Positions 1-8,111 of a stretch of 34,751 nt of DNA are shown here, in pieces (position 1 is the stretch's first letter; each line of letters opens with the position of its first letter). The notes under the pieces are model-generated. The model did no database searches and was not told the origin of the DNA. It saw only the letters and a list, made by a program, of their open reading frames with translations. The stretch comes from an uncultured Saprospiraceae bacterium. Lineage in GTDB: Bacteria; Bacteroidota; Bacteroidia; Chitinophagales; Saprospiraceae. Where the stretch lies: positions 1 through 34,751 of the forward strand of contig CAKZUV010000219.1 in the NCBI GenBank assembly GCA_937921555.1, given 5' to 3'. The translations under genes and the position numbers were made by a program.

Positions 1-113
1 TTCCGCATTTTGGCAAGGGAATTTTGGTTCAAGATGAGGCAAAAAACGTAGACGATGCCGTAGCATCGGCGAGGCTTTTTAACGAAATATTGGATCAAAA
101 GGGCCAGCCATAA
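1..113 (+). CDS. 3' end of an unidentified gene (partial)
   Basis: An open frame enters from the left edge (first complete codon at position 3) and runs 36 codons to a TAA at 111-113. The visible C-terminus begins PHFGKGILVQDEAKNVDD and continues as an apparently amphipathic helix ending in DQKGQP. The composition looks coding, unlike the AT-rich spacer that follows. I do not recognise the family from this fragment. There is no clear terminator directly behind the stop codon. Confidence 0.5.
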   Translation, partial: PHFGKGILVQDEAKNVDDAVASARLFNEILDQKGQP

Positions 114-230
114 ATCGGGAAGTTATTGTTTTACCATTACTAAGCCTACCCAAAAAACCAGAAAAGCTAAAACCCGGAATCAAATTTTCTAAAATCATCT
201 ATACACCACCTTCACGAAAAAAGATATACA

Positions 231-650
231 CGCCCCGCTCAGCGATCTCTACTCCTCTGCGCGAAAAAATAATAAATAAAGCATCTCCACGTCTCGTCCA
301 GCCCCTTTACCTCTTACGAATCAACTTCAAAACAGTTCCTGCACAAAAGAAAACAACACGAAATTTCTAAAACAGAGAAAACCCAAATCTCCTTTCCACG
401 CCCTCCACATATCAAAAACAACCATCCCCAAAAAAAGCACCCCCGCGTCTCGCTCAGCGATCTCTGCTCCTCTGCGCGAAAAAATAATAATGAAGCAACT
501 CCACGTCCCGTCCAACCCCCTTTACCTCTTCCAAATCAAGTTTAAAAAAGTTCCTGCACAAAAGAAAACAACACGAAATTTCTAAAACAGAGAAAACCTA
601 AATCTCTTTTCCACGTCCCGCTCAGCGATCTCTACTCCTCTGCGTGAAAC
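231..650. repeat. Tandem intergenic repeat, period about 215 bp, with partial third copy
   Basis: A segment beginning GCTCAGCGATCTCT starts at 237, 452 and 620. A second segment beginning GTTCCTGCACAAAAG starts at 335 and 550. The first two copies are therefore offset by 215 bp and are alike over most of their length. About 47 extra bases lie between the second segment and the next copy in unit 1 (about 398-445) and are absent from unit 2. The third copy stops after about 35 bases. The leftward open frame at 327-515 is produced by the repeat and is not taken as a gene. Confidence 0.85.
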
Positions 651-801
651 CCCCTTTCTAAAGCAAGCTCAACAATTCAACAAGCAAAGCGCCTAATATT
701 TTCAAAACCATTAACTAACCCATAACTACCACTTACCTCTGATTGGCCCCCGAACGCTAAAAACCGCTTTTTTTAACAAGAAGTCTATAGTATCTTGGTC
801 T

Positions 802-870
802 TAGTTTTCTCATAGTATGTTTAATTTTCCTACACTCTAATCCCTTCTGGAGTGTAGGAATTTTTTTTTT
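802..870 (+). terminator. Hairpin plus T-tract with conserved 22-nt leader, copy 1
   Basis: A 22-nt leader (802-823, core TTTTCTCATAGTATG) is followed by an 11-bp perfect stem TTCCTACACTC (827-837) / GAGTGTAGGAA (850-860), a 12-nt loop and ten T residues (861-870). It has the form of a rightward intrinsic terminator, but no rightward gene ends within 600 bp. It may be the 3' end of a small RNA. The same leader occurs again at 1069. Confidence 0.65.
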
Positions 871-1068
871 GCCCGTCTGTCTATTATAGCGTGTATCTAA
901 TTTACCTCCCCTTTTATTACTAAAATCAGGAAATTCAACCAACTTAATCATATTATTAATTGATTTAATACCTTTTTCTAACTGGTTTGCACCATTTTTT
1001 TGTAATATGTAACCGATAAGTAATTAACGTTTTAAATATGAGTTAAAATTTATTAACTTGTAACTGTG

Positions 1069-1137
1069 TAGTTTTCTCATAGTATGTTTATTTCTCCTAC
1101 CGTCAATATGCCTCCGACTGTAGGAGAATTTTTTTTT
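1069..1137 (+). terminator. Hairpin plus T-tract with conserved 22-nt leader, copy 2
   Basis: The leader at 1069-1090 is identical over 22 nt to the one at 802. The stem has a different sequence: TTCTCCTAC (1092-1100) / GTAGGAGAA (1120-1128), followed by nine T residues (1129-1137). It lies just beyond the pbpC stop codon but faces rightward, toward pbpC. It could stop rightward transcription from running into pbpC, or end a small RNA. Confidence 0.65.
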
Positions 1138-1152
1138 CTGGAAAGAAGCACT

Positions 1153-3558
1153 TCAATCCTCTTTCAATCCTATTATTTCAAAAGCTCGTTCAGTTTGTTC
1201 TCCGGTCTCATCAACCAGGGTCAGTGTATGTTTGCCCGGTGGCGGATTCAATGCCAGTTCGTGAAAATCCTCTGTGCTTCCCAGATAAGTTTGATTCAGA
1301 TGCCAGAAAATTTTCTTACTCGGATCACGGTGAGTGGCACGAAAGATCGTATTACTCAGTTTTCCGTCCAGATTTATTGGGACCATTATTTTAGCTCCGG
1401 CCGGAGGGTAGATCAGTTGAATTTGGGCGGTGTTGGTATGCTGCCCCATCGGACAGTCCGGATGGATCGGTGGTAAAGGACGATAGGCGGGATGATGATT
1501 CCGATAGTAAAATTCTTCTATGGGAGGAAGTACAAACCAATTAGCACGATACATCTCACGGGGTGACCGGCAATCACTGTTCACCCGGTACTGTTCCGTT
1601 TCGTCCAGATAAATCTGCTGGTGAAAACGACAGCTTTCCAGCCGTTCTCGTCCTGGTCCCAGCCACAGCGTATCCACCGGACAATTCCTCAATGCACCCA
1701 AACCTGATTGCTGACATAAAGCTGTTTCCCGCATCTCGTCCCGTGGCGGTGAAAACCAAACCGGACTTTTCAGCAGTGCAAAAATATCAAACAGCACGGG
1801 CCCCGCTGCTTTGACGCCTACCAGTCCTGGACGACCTTCACCATCCGCATTTCCTGCCCAGACACCTACGACGTAACGCGGCGTTACCCCAACCGCCCAC
1901 GCATCCCGGAACCCAAAACTGGTTCCGGTCTTCCACGCAATTTTTTTCCCCGAGCCGAAGCGCTCCCATTCTCCTTCGCTGTTGGGACGTTCCACCGATC
2001 TCATCGCTTCGAAAGTATGCCAGCAAGCTGCCGCCGACAAAACGGGTGCTTCTTTTTGTAAATAAACTGTTTTGGTTTTTGGTACTGATGATAATTCCAG
2101 TGCTGCGGATTGAAAATCCATTGGATCATACTGCCCGTCGTTGGGTTGAAAATGATTCAGGGTGCGAGCCATTCCCGCGTAGGCATTGGAAATTTCCCAC
2201 AAAGAAGATTCTGCGCCTCCCAGAATCAGCGTCAGCCCGTAGTGGGAAGGAGTCTGGTCAATCGTAGAAAGATTTAATTGTTGTAACCCAAAATGAAATT
2301 TTTCTAATCCATAATCCTGTAAAAGTCTGACCATAGGAACATTCAGTGATCGGGCCAGCGCTCTTTTAGCCGGTACCATTCCGTCGTACGACTGGTGATA
2401 ATTTTCCGGCCGGTAACCGTTCAGATACAATGGTACGTCCGACAGTAGGGTAGTGGGAGCAATTAATCCATCGTCGAGTGCGAAGCCGTATAAAAAAGGT
2501 TTCAAAATACTACCGGTACTACGCGGCGCAGGAATAATATTGACGGCAGACTGATGATTTTTACCCGCATCGCTGACATTGCCGGTATAAGCGAGTATTT
2601 CATTTTTTTCCACATCCAAAACCAGGGCTGCCAGATTTTGAATCCCGTTTCCGGACAAATGTTGCTGGTGTCTTTTGAGTAAATCGTTGACTTGTTTTTG
2701 TAATTCACGGTCAATAGCAGATTTTTTACGGCTATACAGACCTTCATTTTTTGGTCCGTTTTGTTGCCGGATTTCTTCCAGCAAATGAGGGGTCAGATCG
2801 GGTAGGGGCAGTGGCTTTTCCGGCAGCGGTTCTAAAAGAGAAAGCTCCAGCGTTTGCGCGTCAATTTTTCCATCGGCAACGAGTCGTTCCAGCAAACGGT
2901 TGCGCTTGGCACGCAACGCCGCGCGGTTACGGCCCGGATGGATGAGTCCCGGACTGTTGGGCAAAACGGCGAGCGTTGCCGCTTCTGCCCAGGATAACTG
3001 ATCGGGTTGTTTGCCATAGTATCGCCAGCTGGCAGCGTTCAGTCCCACGACGTTGCCACCGAAAGGCGCATTGGCAGCATAGAGTGAAAGAATTTCTGAC
3101 TTACTATACGTCAGTTCCATCCGGGTAGCCAGGATGGCTTCTATTATTTTTTGAAAAACAGAACGACGCTTTTTATTCCGGGACATGCGGATGGTTTGCA
3201 TGGTCAGGGTACTTCCACCACTAACAATTTTTTTATTTTTAAAATTTTGTTGAATGGCCCGGGCAATTCCTACGGGATCAATTCCGGGATGCTGATAAAA
3301 TCGCCGGTCTTCAAACGTGGTGAGCGCCGTCGCAAACCGTTCGGGTACCTGATCGGTTCCCGGAAATCGCCACTGTCCATCCGCCGCAATCCGGGCGCCC
3401 AGCAGAAGTCCCTCCCGGTCTTCCAACACCATGGACAACGGAGTACGGAATAATTGACCGGGTAAACAAAACAGGTAGGCGACCAGCAGCAACAGTCCGA
3501 AGAAGAACGTCTTCTTTCGGTGGATTTTAAAAAAGAAATGGAAGGTTTTTTTTAGCAT
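1153..3558 (-). CDS. pbpC: Penicillin-binding protein 1C, bifunctional peptidoglycan synthase
   Basis: An 801-residue class A penicillin-binding protein that polymerises glycan strands from lipid II and carries a transpeptidase-type domain in the periplasm. A membrane anchor spans about residues 17-36. The GT51 glycosyltransferase domain has EDRRFYQHPGID from residue 83 (E83 is the expected catalytic Glu) and GGSTLTMQ at about 114-121. The transpeptidase domain has S350-x-x-K353, S404-L-N406 and K543-T-G. The last 90 or so residues match the C-terminal domain typical of PBP1C. The start is the ATG at 3556-3558. In many genomes an alpha-2-macroglobulin gene is adjacent. None is visible here on either side. 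The family assignment is firm; the activity is inferred from intact motifs. Confidence 0.95.
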   Translation of the reverse strand: MLKKTFHFFFKIHRKKTFFFGLLLLVAYLFCLPGQLFRTPLSMVLEDREGLLLGARIAADGQWRFPGTDQVPERFATALTTFEDRRFYQHPGIDPVGIARAIQQNFKNKKIVSGGSTLTMQTIRMSRNKKRRSVFQKIIEAILATRMELTYSKSEILSLYAANAPFGGNVVGLNAASWRYYGKQPDQLSWAEAATLAVLPNSPGLIHPGRNRAALRAKRNRLLERLVADGKIDAQTLELSLLEPLPEKPLPLPDLTPHLLEEIRQQNGPKNEGLYSRKKSAIDRELQKQVNDLLKRHQQHLSGNGIQNLAALVLDVEKNEILAYTGNVSDAGKNHQSAVNIIPAPRSTGSILKPFLYGFALDDGLIAPTTLLSDVPLYLNGYRPENYHQSYDGMVPAKRALARSLNVPMVRLLQDYGLEKFHFGLQQLNLSTIDQTPSHYGLTLILGGAESSLWEISNAYAGMARTLNHFQPNDGQYDPMDFQSAALELSSVPKTKTVYLQKEAPVLSAAACWHTFEAMRSVERPNSEGEWERFGSGKKIAWKTGTSFGFRDAWAVGVTPRYVVGVWAGNADGEGRPGLVGVKAAGPVLFDIFALLKSPVWFSPPRDEMRETALCQQSGLGALRNCPVDTLWLGPGRERLESCRFHQQIYLDETEQYRVNSDCRSPREMYRANWFVLPPIEEFYYRNHHPAYRPLPPIHPDCPMGQHTNTAQIQLIYPPAGAKIMVPINLDGKLSNTIFRATHRDPSKKIFWHLNQTYLGSTEDFHELALNPPPGKHTLTLVDETGEQTERAFEIIGLKED

Positions 3559-3661
3559 AAAATGATGCGCTTACTTCAACGTGCATAGTGTATTAAACAA
3601 AGCGTACGATAAAAGATTTTATGTAGCGTTATCAAACATTCCTGGAAATGAATGGCTCGTA

Positions 3662-4702
3662 TCAACGTCTAATCACCTTCTCCATCTCCTCAATCAACCG
3701 GATTCCTTCTTCGGAAAACTGCTCAAGCGTTCGTGCGTCCTGTCTTGCCTGCACCATAAAAATAAAATTATCCGCCAGAATTTCATCCGGATGAATGATG
3801 TAGTCGGTGTTTTTTTGAATCTGTTCGTAAAAGCCTTTTACTTCGTTTAGGTCCAGACGACTGCTACCGTCCGTTTGGGATAAGACCTTCATGGTATCAT
3901 TGTGAGATGGTTGAATTGGATAAAGATTGAAGTTTAAATAATCAAAGAAGACAGGTTTTTCGGACACAAATCCCATCTCATTTGCCGCCAGCAAAGGTAC
4001 CGCCGAAAAGGAGGTATCCGCTTCTGTTAGTGCTATCGCATATTCCATATCTATTCCGTCGGGGTTTAATAACAATCTATTTTTTAATGAAGCATCCAGT
4101 GATAAAACATCGGAATCGTTAAGTTTTTTAAATCCAATTAATGCGTACAATGCCCGTCGCTTTTCCGGATGGTAACGGGAATAGATATGGAAAATTTCGT
4201 GCAGCATGGTTTCGTAAAAGGAGGCTCGCTGCTTTTCTTTCAAAACACCTTGTGGAATGAGAATCGCTCGCTCCCGGGTATAAAATGCCCCCGGTCCGTA
4301 ATGATTGCCTTTTAACTTGATTAGCTGCAAATTGTCGGGATAAATATCCGGATGAATAGCCAGCAATTGAGGATGAATTTTATTAAAAATATCCTGACAA
4401 AAATCCGTTTCTTCTTTGGAAAAATTCAGGACCTCCGTTTTTAAAAAAGTCCTGTATTCGGACAGCAACGTATCCCGATTGATCGAATTCCGGTAAGGAC
4501 GTTTCATCTGAATCAACATATCCGAAATTCCTACTTTGTCAAAAAAGCCCTCCTGATCATCCTTCGCAATTACCGTTGCCGCAGCCGTACTGTTCACAAA
4601 AGTCAAAGGCGCCGCTACTTCAGTTTTCTTCGTCTTTTTATCATCCGGAGTAATTTTACACCCGAAAAAAATGATCAGCAAAAAAATCCAGTAGTATTTC
4701 AT
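3662..4702 (-). CDS. Putative lipoprotein with metzincin-like zinc motif
   Basis: I do not recognise a named family. Taking the ATG at 4700-4702 as start gives 346 residues with a short hydrophobic leader ending in a lipobox-like FFGC (Cys15), so export and lipidation are likely. A more upstream start would add ten residues before a leader that already looks complete. Residues 168-178 read HEIFHIYSRYH. This fits HExxHxxxxxH, with His at +4 and +10 as in metzincin proteases, but Ser replaces the usual Gly. That suggests a secreted zinc peptidase, although no signature outside the motif supports it. It lies 103 bp upstream of pbpC on the same strand and may share its transcript. Confidence 0.8.
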   Translation of the reverse strand: MKYYWIFLLIIFFGCKITPDDKKTKKTEVAAPLTFVNSTAAATVIAKDDQEGFFDKVGISDMLIQMKRPYRNSINRDTLLSEYRTFLKTEVLNFSKEETDFCQDIFNKIHPQLLAIHPDIYPDNLQLIKLKGNHYGPGAFYTRERAILIPQGVLKEKQRASFYETMLHEIFHIYSRYHPEKRRALYALIGFKKLNDSDVLSLDASLKNRLLLNPDGIDMEYAIALTEADTSFSAVPLLAANEMGFVSEKPVFFDYLNFNLYPIQPSHNDTMKVLSQTDGSSRLDLNEVKGFYEQIQKNTDYIIHPDEILADNFIFMVQARQDARTLEQFSEEGIRLIEEMEKVIRR

Positions 4703-4755
4703 AACGGTATAATCAAAAAATCCACGCATCAAAAAATCTGCAAATCAAAAAAATC

Positions 4756-4951
4756 ATCCGCTTACGCGGCTGCCTGCCGATTTTAGGTAGGGTGCCTTCC
4801 TTTGTCGTGCTGTTGCACGTTACGTTTCTTCGTTGGGGTCAGTCAGTGCCTGCCCATCCGCTTACGCGGTGCCTTCCTTTGTCGTGCTGTTGCACGCCAC
4901 CCTCCTTCGTCGGGGTCAGTCAGTTATCCTTCGTCGGGATCAGTCAGTTAT
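4756..4951. repeat. Cluster of short direct and palindromic repeats at the tex 3' end
   Basis: Three repeat types are interleaved. A 14-nt palindrome ATCCGCTTACGCGG occurs at 4756-4769 and 4856-4869. A 28-nt unit containing the hairpin CGTGC-aaca-GCACG occurs at 4792-4819 and 4869-4896. A 24-nt unit occurs in tandem at 4904-4927 and 4928-4951 with one mismatch, and its GGGGTCAGTCAGT core also occurs once near 4836-4848. The second 24-nt copy runs through the tex stop codon (4944-4946). The hairpins could act as a 3' processing or termination site for tex. Confidence 0.8.
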
Positions 4952-7070
4952 CTTTCATCGATAGTTGTACTCGTTTTCTTTCGAGATCTACATCCATGAC
5001 CCGCACCTCTACCTGCTGTCCCAGTTTTACCACGTCCGCCGGATTTTTTACAAAACGATTTGCGAGTTGTGAAATATGCACCAACCCGCTTTCCTTGATG
5101 CCGATATCGACAAAGGCTCCGAAGTTGGTAACGTTATTAATGACGCCGGTAACGACCATTCCTTCCTTCAGGTCTTCGATTGTCTGAATGGATTTAGAAA
5201 ACGCAAGTGCCTTCGCAGCGCCACGGGGATCGAGGCCCGGTTTTTCCAGTTCCCCCATGATATCTTTTAAAGTGGGTAATCCCACTTGGTCGGAAATATA
5301 TTTTTTTAAATCAATTTTTTGTCGCAACTGCCGGTCTGATAACAATCCGGATACATCTGTTCCTGAATCTTTTGCCATTTGCTCTACCAGCTTATACCGT
5401 TCAGGGTGTACGGCGGTGTTGTCCAGCGGATGTTTACCATTGCGAATTCTTAAAAAACCAGCAGCTTGTTCGTATGCTTTATCTCCCATACGGGCTACTT
5501 TCAGAAGTTGCTTCCGTTGTTTAAATTCTCCGTTTTCGGAGCGGTAATCCACGATGTTTTGCGCCAGAGCCGGGCCCAGACCAGAAACGTAAGTGAGTAA
5601 ATGTTTACTAGCTGTATTTAGATTAATACCCACGGAGTTTACGCAACTTTCGACCGTTCGGTCCAGACTTTCTTTGAGCATATTTTGCTGTACATCGTGT
5701 TGATACTGGCCTACGCCAATGGACTTCGGATCGATTTTTACAAGTTCTGCCAGTGGGTCCATCAAACGTCGGCCAATAGAGACGGCCCCTCTCACGGTTA
5801 CATCCTTGTCTGGAAATTCTTCCCTCGCGACGGGCGATGCGGAGTAAATGGAGGCACCACTTTCATTGACCATAAAAGTATCCACCGGACGTCCGTAATC
5901 TATGCCGGCAAATAGTTGATAAGTTTCTCTTCCCGCCGTACCATTTCCTACCGCCAGTGCGTCAATTTTATATTTTGTAACCAGTTTTTTAATATCGGCT
6001 ACCGCTTCGTTGGTTCTGGACTGTGGCGGATGTGGATAGATCGTACCGTTGTAAATAAGATTTCCCTGCGCATCCAGACAAACGACTTTGCAGCCGGTTC
6101 TGAATCCGGGATCAAGTGCCAGAATACTGCGTTGGCCGAGTGGGGGAGCGAGCAGGAGTTGACGCAAATTTTCGGTAAAAACCTGAATGGCTTCCTCGTC
6201 CGCTTTTGCTTTGGCCAGATTTCTGAATTCCGTTTCGATGGAAGGGGCCAGTAATCTTTTGTAACCATCTTCTACCGCCATTGCTACCTGCTCACCGGCG
6301 GCATTTTTATTTTGTACAAATATTCTTTCCAAGTGATAACGGGCGTTTTCCTCATCTGGACCGATTTTTACCCGTAGAAAACCTTCGTCTTCGCCCCGTC
6401 GTATTGCCAATAAACGATGCGAAGGACACCGGCTTAATTTTTCGGCGTATTCAAAATAGTCCTGATATTTGGCAGCCTCTTTTTCTTTGCCCCGGACCAG
6501 TTTGGCAGTAATAAATGCGTCTTCCTTAAAACTCCTCCGGACACTATTCCGGGCATCTTCGTGTTCGTTAACCTGTTCAGCGATGATATCGCGGGCTCCT
6601 TTGAGGGCGTCCTCTATGGTCGTAACTTTATCAGAAAGCAGCTGAGTCGCGAATTCGTTAATATTGAAATTTTCCTGTTGTAATAATTTTTGGGCGAGTG
6701 GTTCCAGGCCGTTTTCGCGGGCGATCGAGGCGCGTGTCTTTCGTTTCCGTTTGTAGGGTAAGTACAAATCTTCGAGTTCATTTAGCTGACGCGCGTTCTT
6801 TATTTTTTCGAGTAATTCGGGGGTCATCTTGCCTTGCTCTTCAATGGAGGCGATAATTGTTTCCCGGCGTTTGTCCAGATCTTTTAATTTCTGTAATTGC
6901 TCCTGGATGGTTGCAATTTGTACTTCGTCGAGAGAACCCGTGGCTTCTTTCCGGTAACGGGAAATAAAGGGAATGGTCGCTCCTTCTTCGAGTAAATTTA
7001 TGGTGTTGGTAATTTTAGTGGAGGGTAGGCCAGTTGCGCTGGCAATCAGGTCAATATAGGTATTGAGCAT
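4944..7070 (-). CDS. tex: Tex-like RNA-binding protein with S1 domain
   Basis: A 708-residue homologue of Tex, the conserved nucleic-acid-binding protein with an N-terminal helical part, a YqgF/RNase H-like core (about residues 315-440), helix-hairpin-helix repeats and a C-terminal S1 RNA-binding domain (about 630-705, VVTGVINNVTNFGAFVDIG). The family hallmark GATIPFISRYRKEATGSLDE lies near the N-terminus. I chose the ATG at 7068-7070. A frame extension to 7130 exists, but a perfect -7 promoter box (7128-7135) overlaps its start, and family members begin near MLNTYIDLI. The 3' end is embedded in a repeat cluster. The role in transcription or RNA turnover is taken from the family. Confidence 0.95.
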   Translation of the reverse strand: MLNTYIDLIASATGLPSTKITNTINLLEEGATIPFISRYRKEATGSLDEVQIATIQEQLQKLKDLDKRRETIIASIEEQGKMTPELLEKIKNARQLNELEDLYLPYKRKRKTRASIARENGLEPLAQKLLQQENFNINEFATQLLSDKVTTIEDALKGARDIIAEQVNEHEDARNSVRRSFKEDAFITAKLVRGKEKEAAKYQDYFEYAEKLSRCPSHRLLAIRRGEDEGFLRVKIGPDEENARYHLERIFVQNKNAAGEQVAMAVEDGYKRLLAPSIETEFRNLAKAKADEEAIQVFTENLRQLLLAPPLGQRSILALDPGFRTGCKVVCLDAQGNLIYNGTIYPHPPQSRTNEAVADIKKLVTKYKIDALAVGNGTAGRETYQLFAGIDYGRPVDTFMVNESGASIYSASPVAREEFPDKDVTVRGAVSIGRRLMDPLAELVKIDPKSIGVGQYQHDVQQNMLKESLDRTVESCVNSVGINLNTASKHLLTYVSGLGPALAQNIVDYRSENGEFKQRKQLLKVARMGDKAYEQAAGFLRIRNGKHPLDNTAVHPERYKLVEQMAKDSGTDVSGLLSDRQLRQKIDLKKYISDQVGLPTLKDIMGELEKPGLDPRGAAKALAFSKSIQTIEDLKEGMVVTGVINNVTNFGAFVDIGIKESGLVHISQLANRFVKNPADVVKLGQQVEVRVMDVDLERKRVQLSMKDN

Positions 7071-7127
7071 AGTTTTTTTATAGTATGAATTTAAAAATTG
7101 GCTATTGAAAGCGTCGGTTTTCGAAGA

Positions 7128-7135
7128 CAAATATA
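7128..7135 (-). promoter_or_regulatory. Candidate -7 box for tex
   Basis: Read on the minus strand, the sequence is TATATTTG, a perfect match to the Bacteroidota TAnnTTTG box, 57 nt ahead of the chosen tex start. No clear -33 TTG is seen at the expected distance. Confidence 0.5.
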
Positions 7136-7177
7136 CGTGCTTACGGGCGATCAGGAGGGAAAAATAGAGAAGATTTT

Positions 7178-7543
7178 TTAAACAAATTCCTGATCATCCG
7201 TCCACTCGCTTCTTAGTTTTTTAAATTCTTTGAGTTCCAGTTCTTCGTCTGGTTCCGGTCTTTCCGGAAACCCTTCCAGTTTATCCATTTCTTTTTCAAT
7301 TTCCTGGTCTTCCCACTCTGGCGACATTACGCCTTTGGTAAATGGAAACCCAAACGTATTCAGATAATGGATAGATAAACCAATCCCCCAGCCGGCAGCA
7401 GGTATGAGGAAACCCATGATTGGCTCGCCGGAAAATATTCCAATAAAAACCAAAAAGGCGTTGACGGACAAATAAGCAGCCAGATGTTGATAGAATCCTT
7501 TCTTTTTTCTGACAATTTTTTTAGCACGCTGGTAATTATCCAT
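7178..7543 (-). CDS. 2TM-domain small membrane protein
   Basis: A 121-residue protein with two hydrophobic segments (about 19-38 and 46-64) joined by a short turn, preceded by a basic RAKKIVRKKKGFYQH stretch and followed by a conserved-looking NTFGFPF region. This is the 2TM domain pattern common in Bacteroidota, sometimes attached to histidine kinases but here free-standing. The last 45 residues are highly charged and probably cytoplasmic. It lies upstream of tex in the same orientation with a 107-bp gap that contains the tex -7 box. The function is not known. Confidence 0.8.
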   Translation of the reverse strand: MDNYQRAKKIVRKKKGFYQHLAAYLSVNAFLVFIGIFSGEPIMGFLIPAAGWGIGLSIHYLNTFGFPFTKGVMSPEWEDQEIEKEMDKLEGFPERPEPDEELELKEFKKLRSEWTDDQEFV

Positions 7544-7648
7544 TTTATTTTTTAATTTTTTTTGAAATGAGTATTCGTCCGAAATTTAAACATGCTCTTA
7601 AGCAAGGACAATCAAGGACGCTATTTGTTGCGCATTTTTTTAAAAAAA

Positions 7649-7990
7649 CTAAAATATTCTTCTGAAAAATCCTCCGGTCATACTTCCCAAACCTCCCAGC
7701 AGTCCACCAACCAGGCCGGTAATAAACATTAAAGCGACACCCCCTACATTTCCTAAAAGACTACCCATCCGGTTGGCAATAATATAACTGCCGTGGTGAA
7801 AACTCCATCCGGCACTCAATCCCCAAAGCAGAAAAATAGCCACCAATCCGCAAAGAAAACTTTTCCATCCATCCATATTCAGGATCGCTCCGGCGATAAA
7901 ACAAATCACAACAATATTCCACCAAGGTAAGAATTGCGCAGCTAAAAGTCCCGCTACGATCATTCCAATTATTCCTAAAATTACTTTCAT
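7649..7990 (-). CDS. Small hydrophobic membrane protein of unknown function
   Basis: A 113-residue, very hydrophobic protein starting at the ATG 7988-7990. Segments at about 3-20, 24-40, 43-62 and 77-103 could span the membrane. The last one is rich in glycine (GLVGGLLGGLGSMTGG) and is followed by the basic end FFRRIF. There is no signal peptidase site or known motif. It sits in a run of leftward genes 105 bp upstream of the 2TM gene. I do not recognise a family, and a transport or envelope role would be a guess. Confidence 0.7.
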   Translation of the reverse strand: MKVILGIIGMIVAGLLAAQFLPWWNIVVICFIAGAILNMDGWKSFLCGLVAIFLLWGLSAGWSFHHGSYIIANRMGSLLGNVGGVALMFITGLVGGLLGGLGSMTGGFFRRIF

Positions 7991-8111
7991 AAAATTTTAT
8001 TTTTTCCGGTTTATCGGTTAGCTCTTAGTTGGTTGGCTTCCCTAAAACGTAAAATCAAATAAGGTAAATATTAACTACTTCTTTCCACTAAAAAGCCAAC
8101 CACAAACCACG

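Larger units (their letters stand above)
114..1152. other. Long AT-rich intergenic region, no protein gene seen
   Basis: This 1.04-kb stretch separates the partial left gene from pbpC. It holds the 215-bp-period repeat (231-650) and two hairpin/T-tract elements (802-870 and 1069-1137). The rest is low-complexity AT-rich sequence. A 64-codon leftward frame (757-951) reads straight through the first hairpin and is not credible. No tRNA-like fold was noticed. Confidence 0.6.

Noticed and set aside
327-515. Leftward 62-codon open frame
   Set aside because: It lies within the 215-bp-period repeat and has no protein-like features; it arises from the repeat.
231-650. CRISPR array
   Set aside because: The units are over 200 bp, vary in length, and lack the short repeat/unique spacer pattern; no cas gene is near.
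757-951. Leftward 64-codon open frame with a plausible-looking N-terminus
   Set aside because: It reads through the hairpin and T-tract at 827-870, and its second half is a run of basic residues. No homology was recognised.
7071-7130. Twenty-residue N-terminal extension of Tex
   Set aside because: A perfect -7 promoter box overlaps its first codons, and the family N-terminus begins at the inner ATG (7070).
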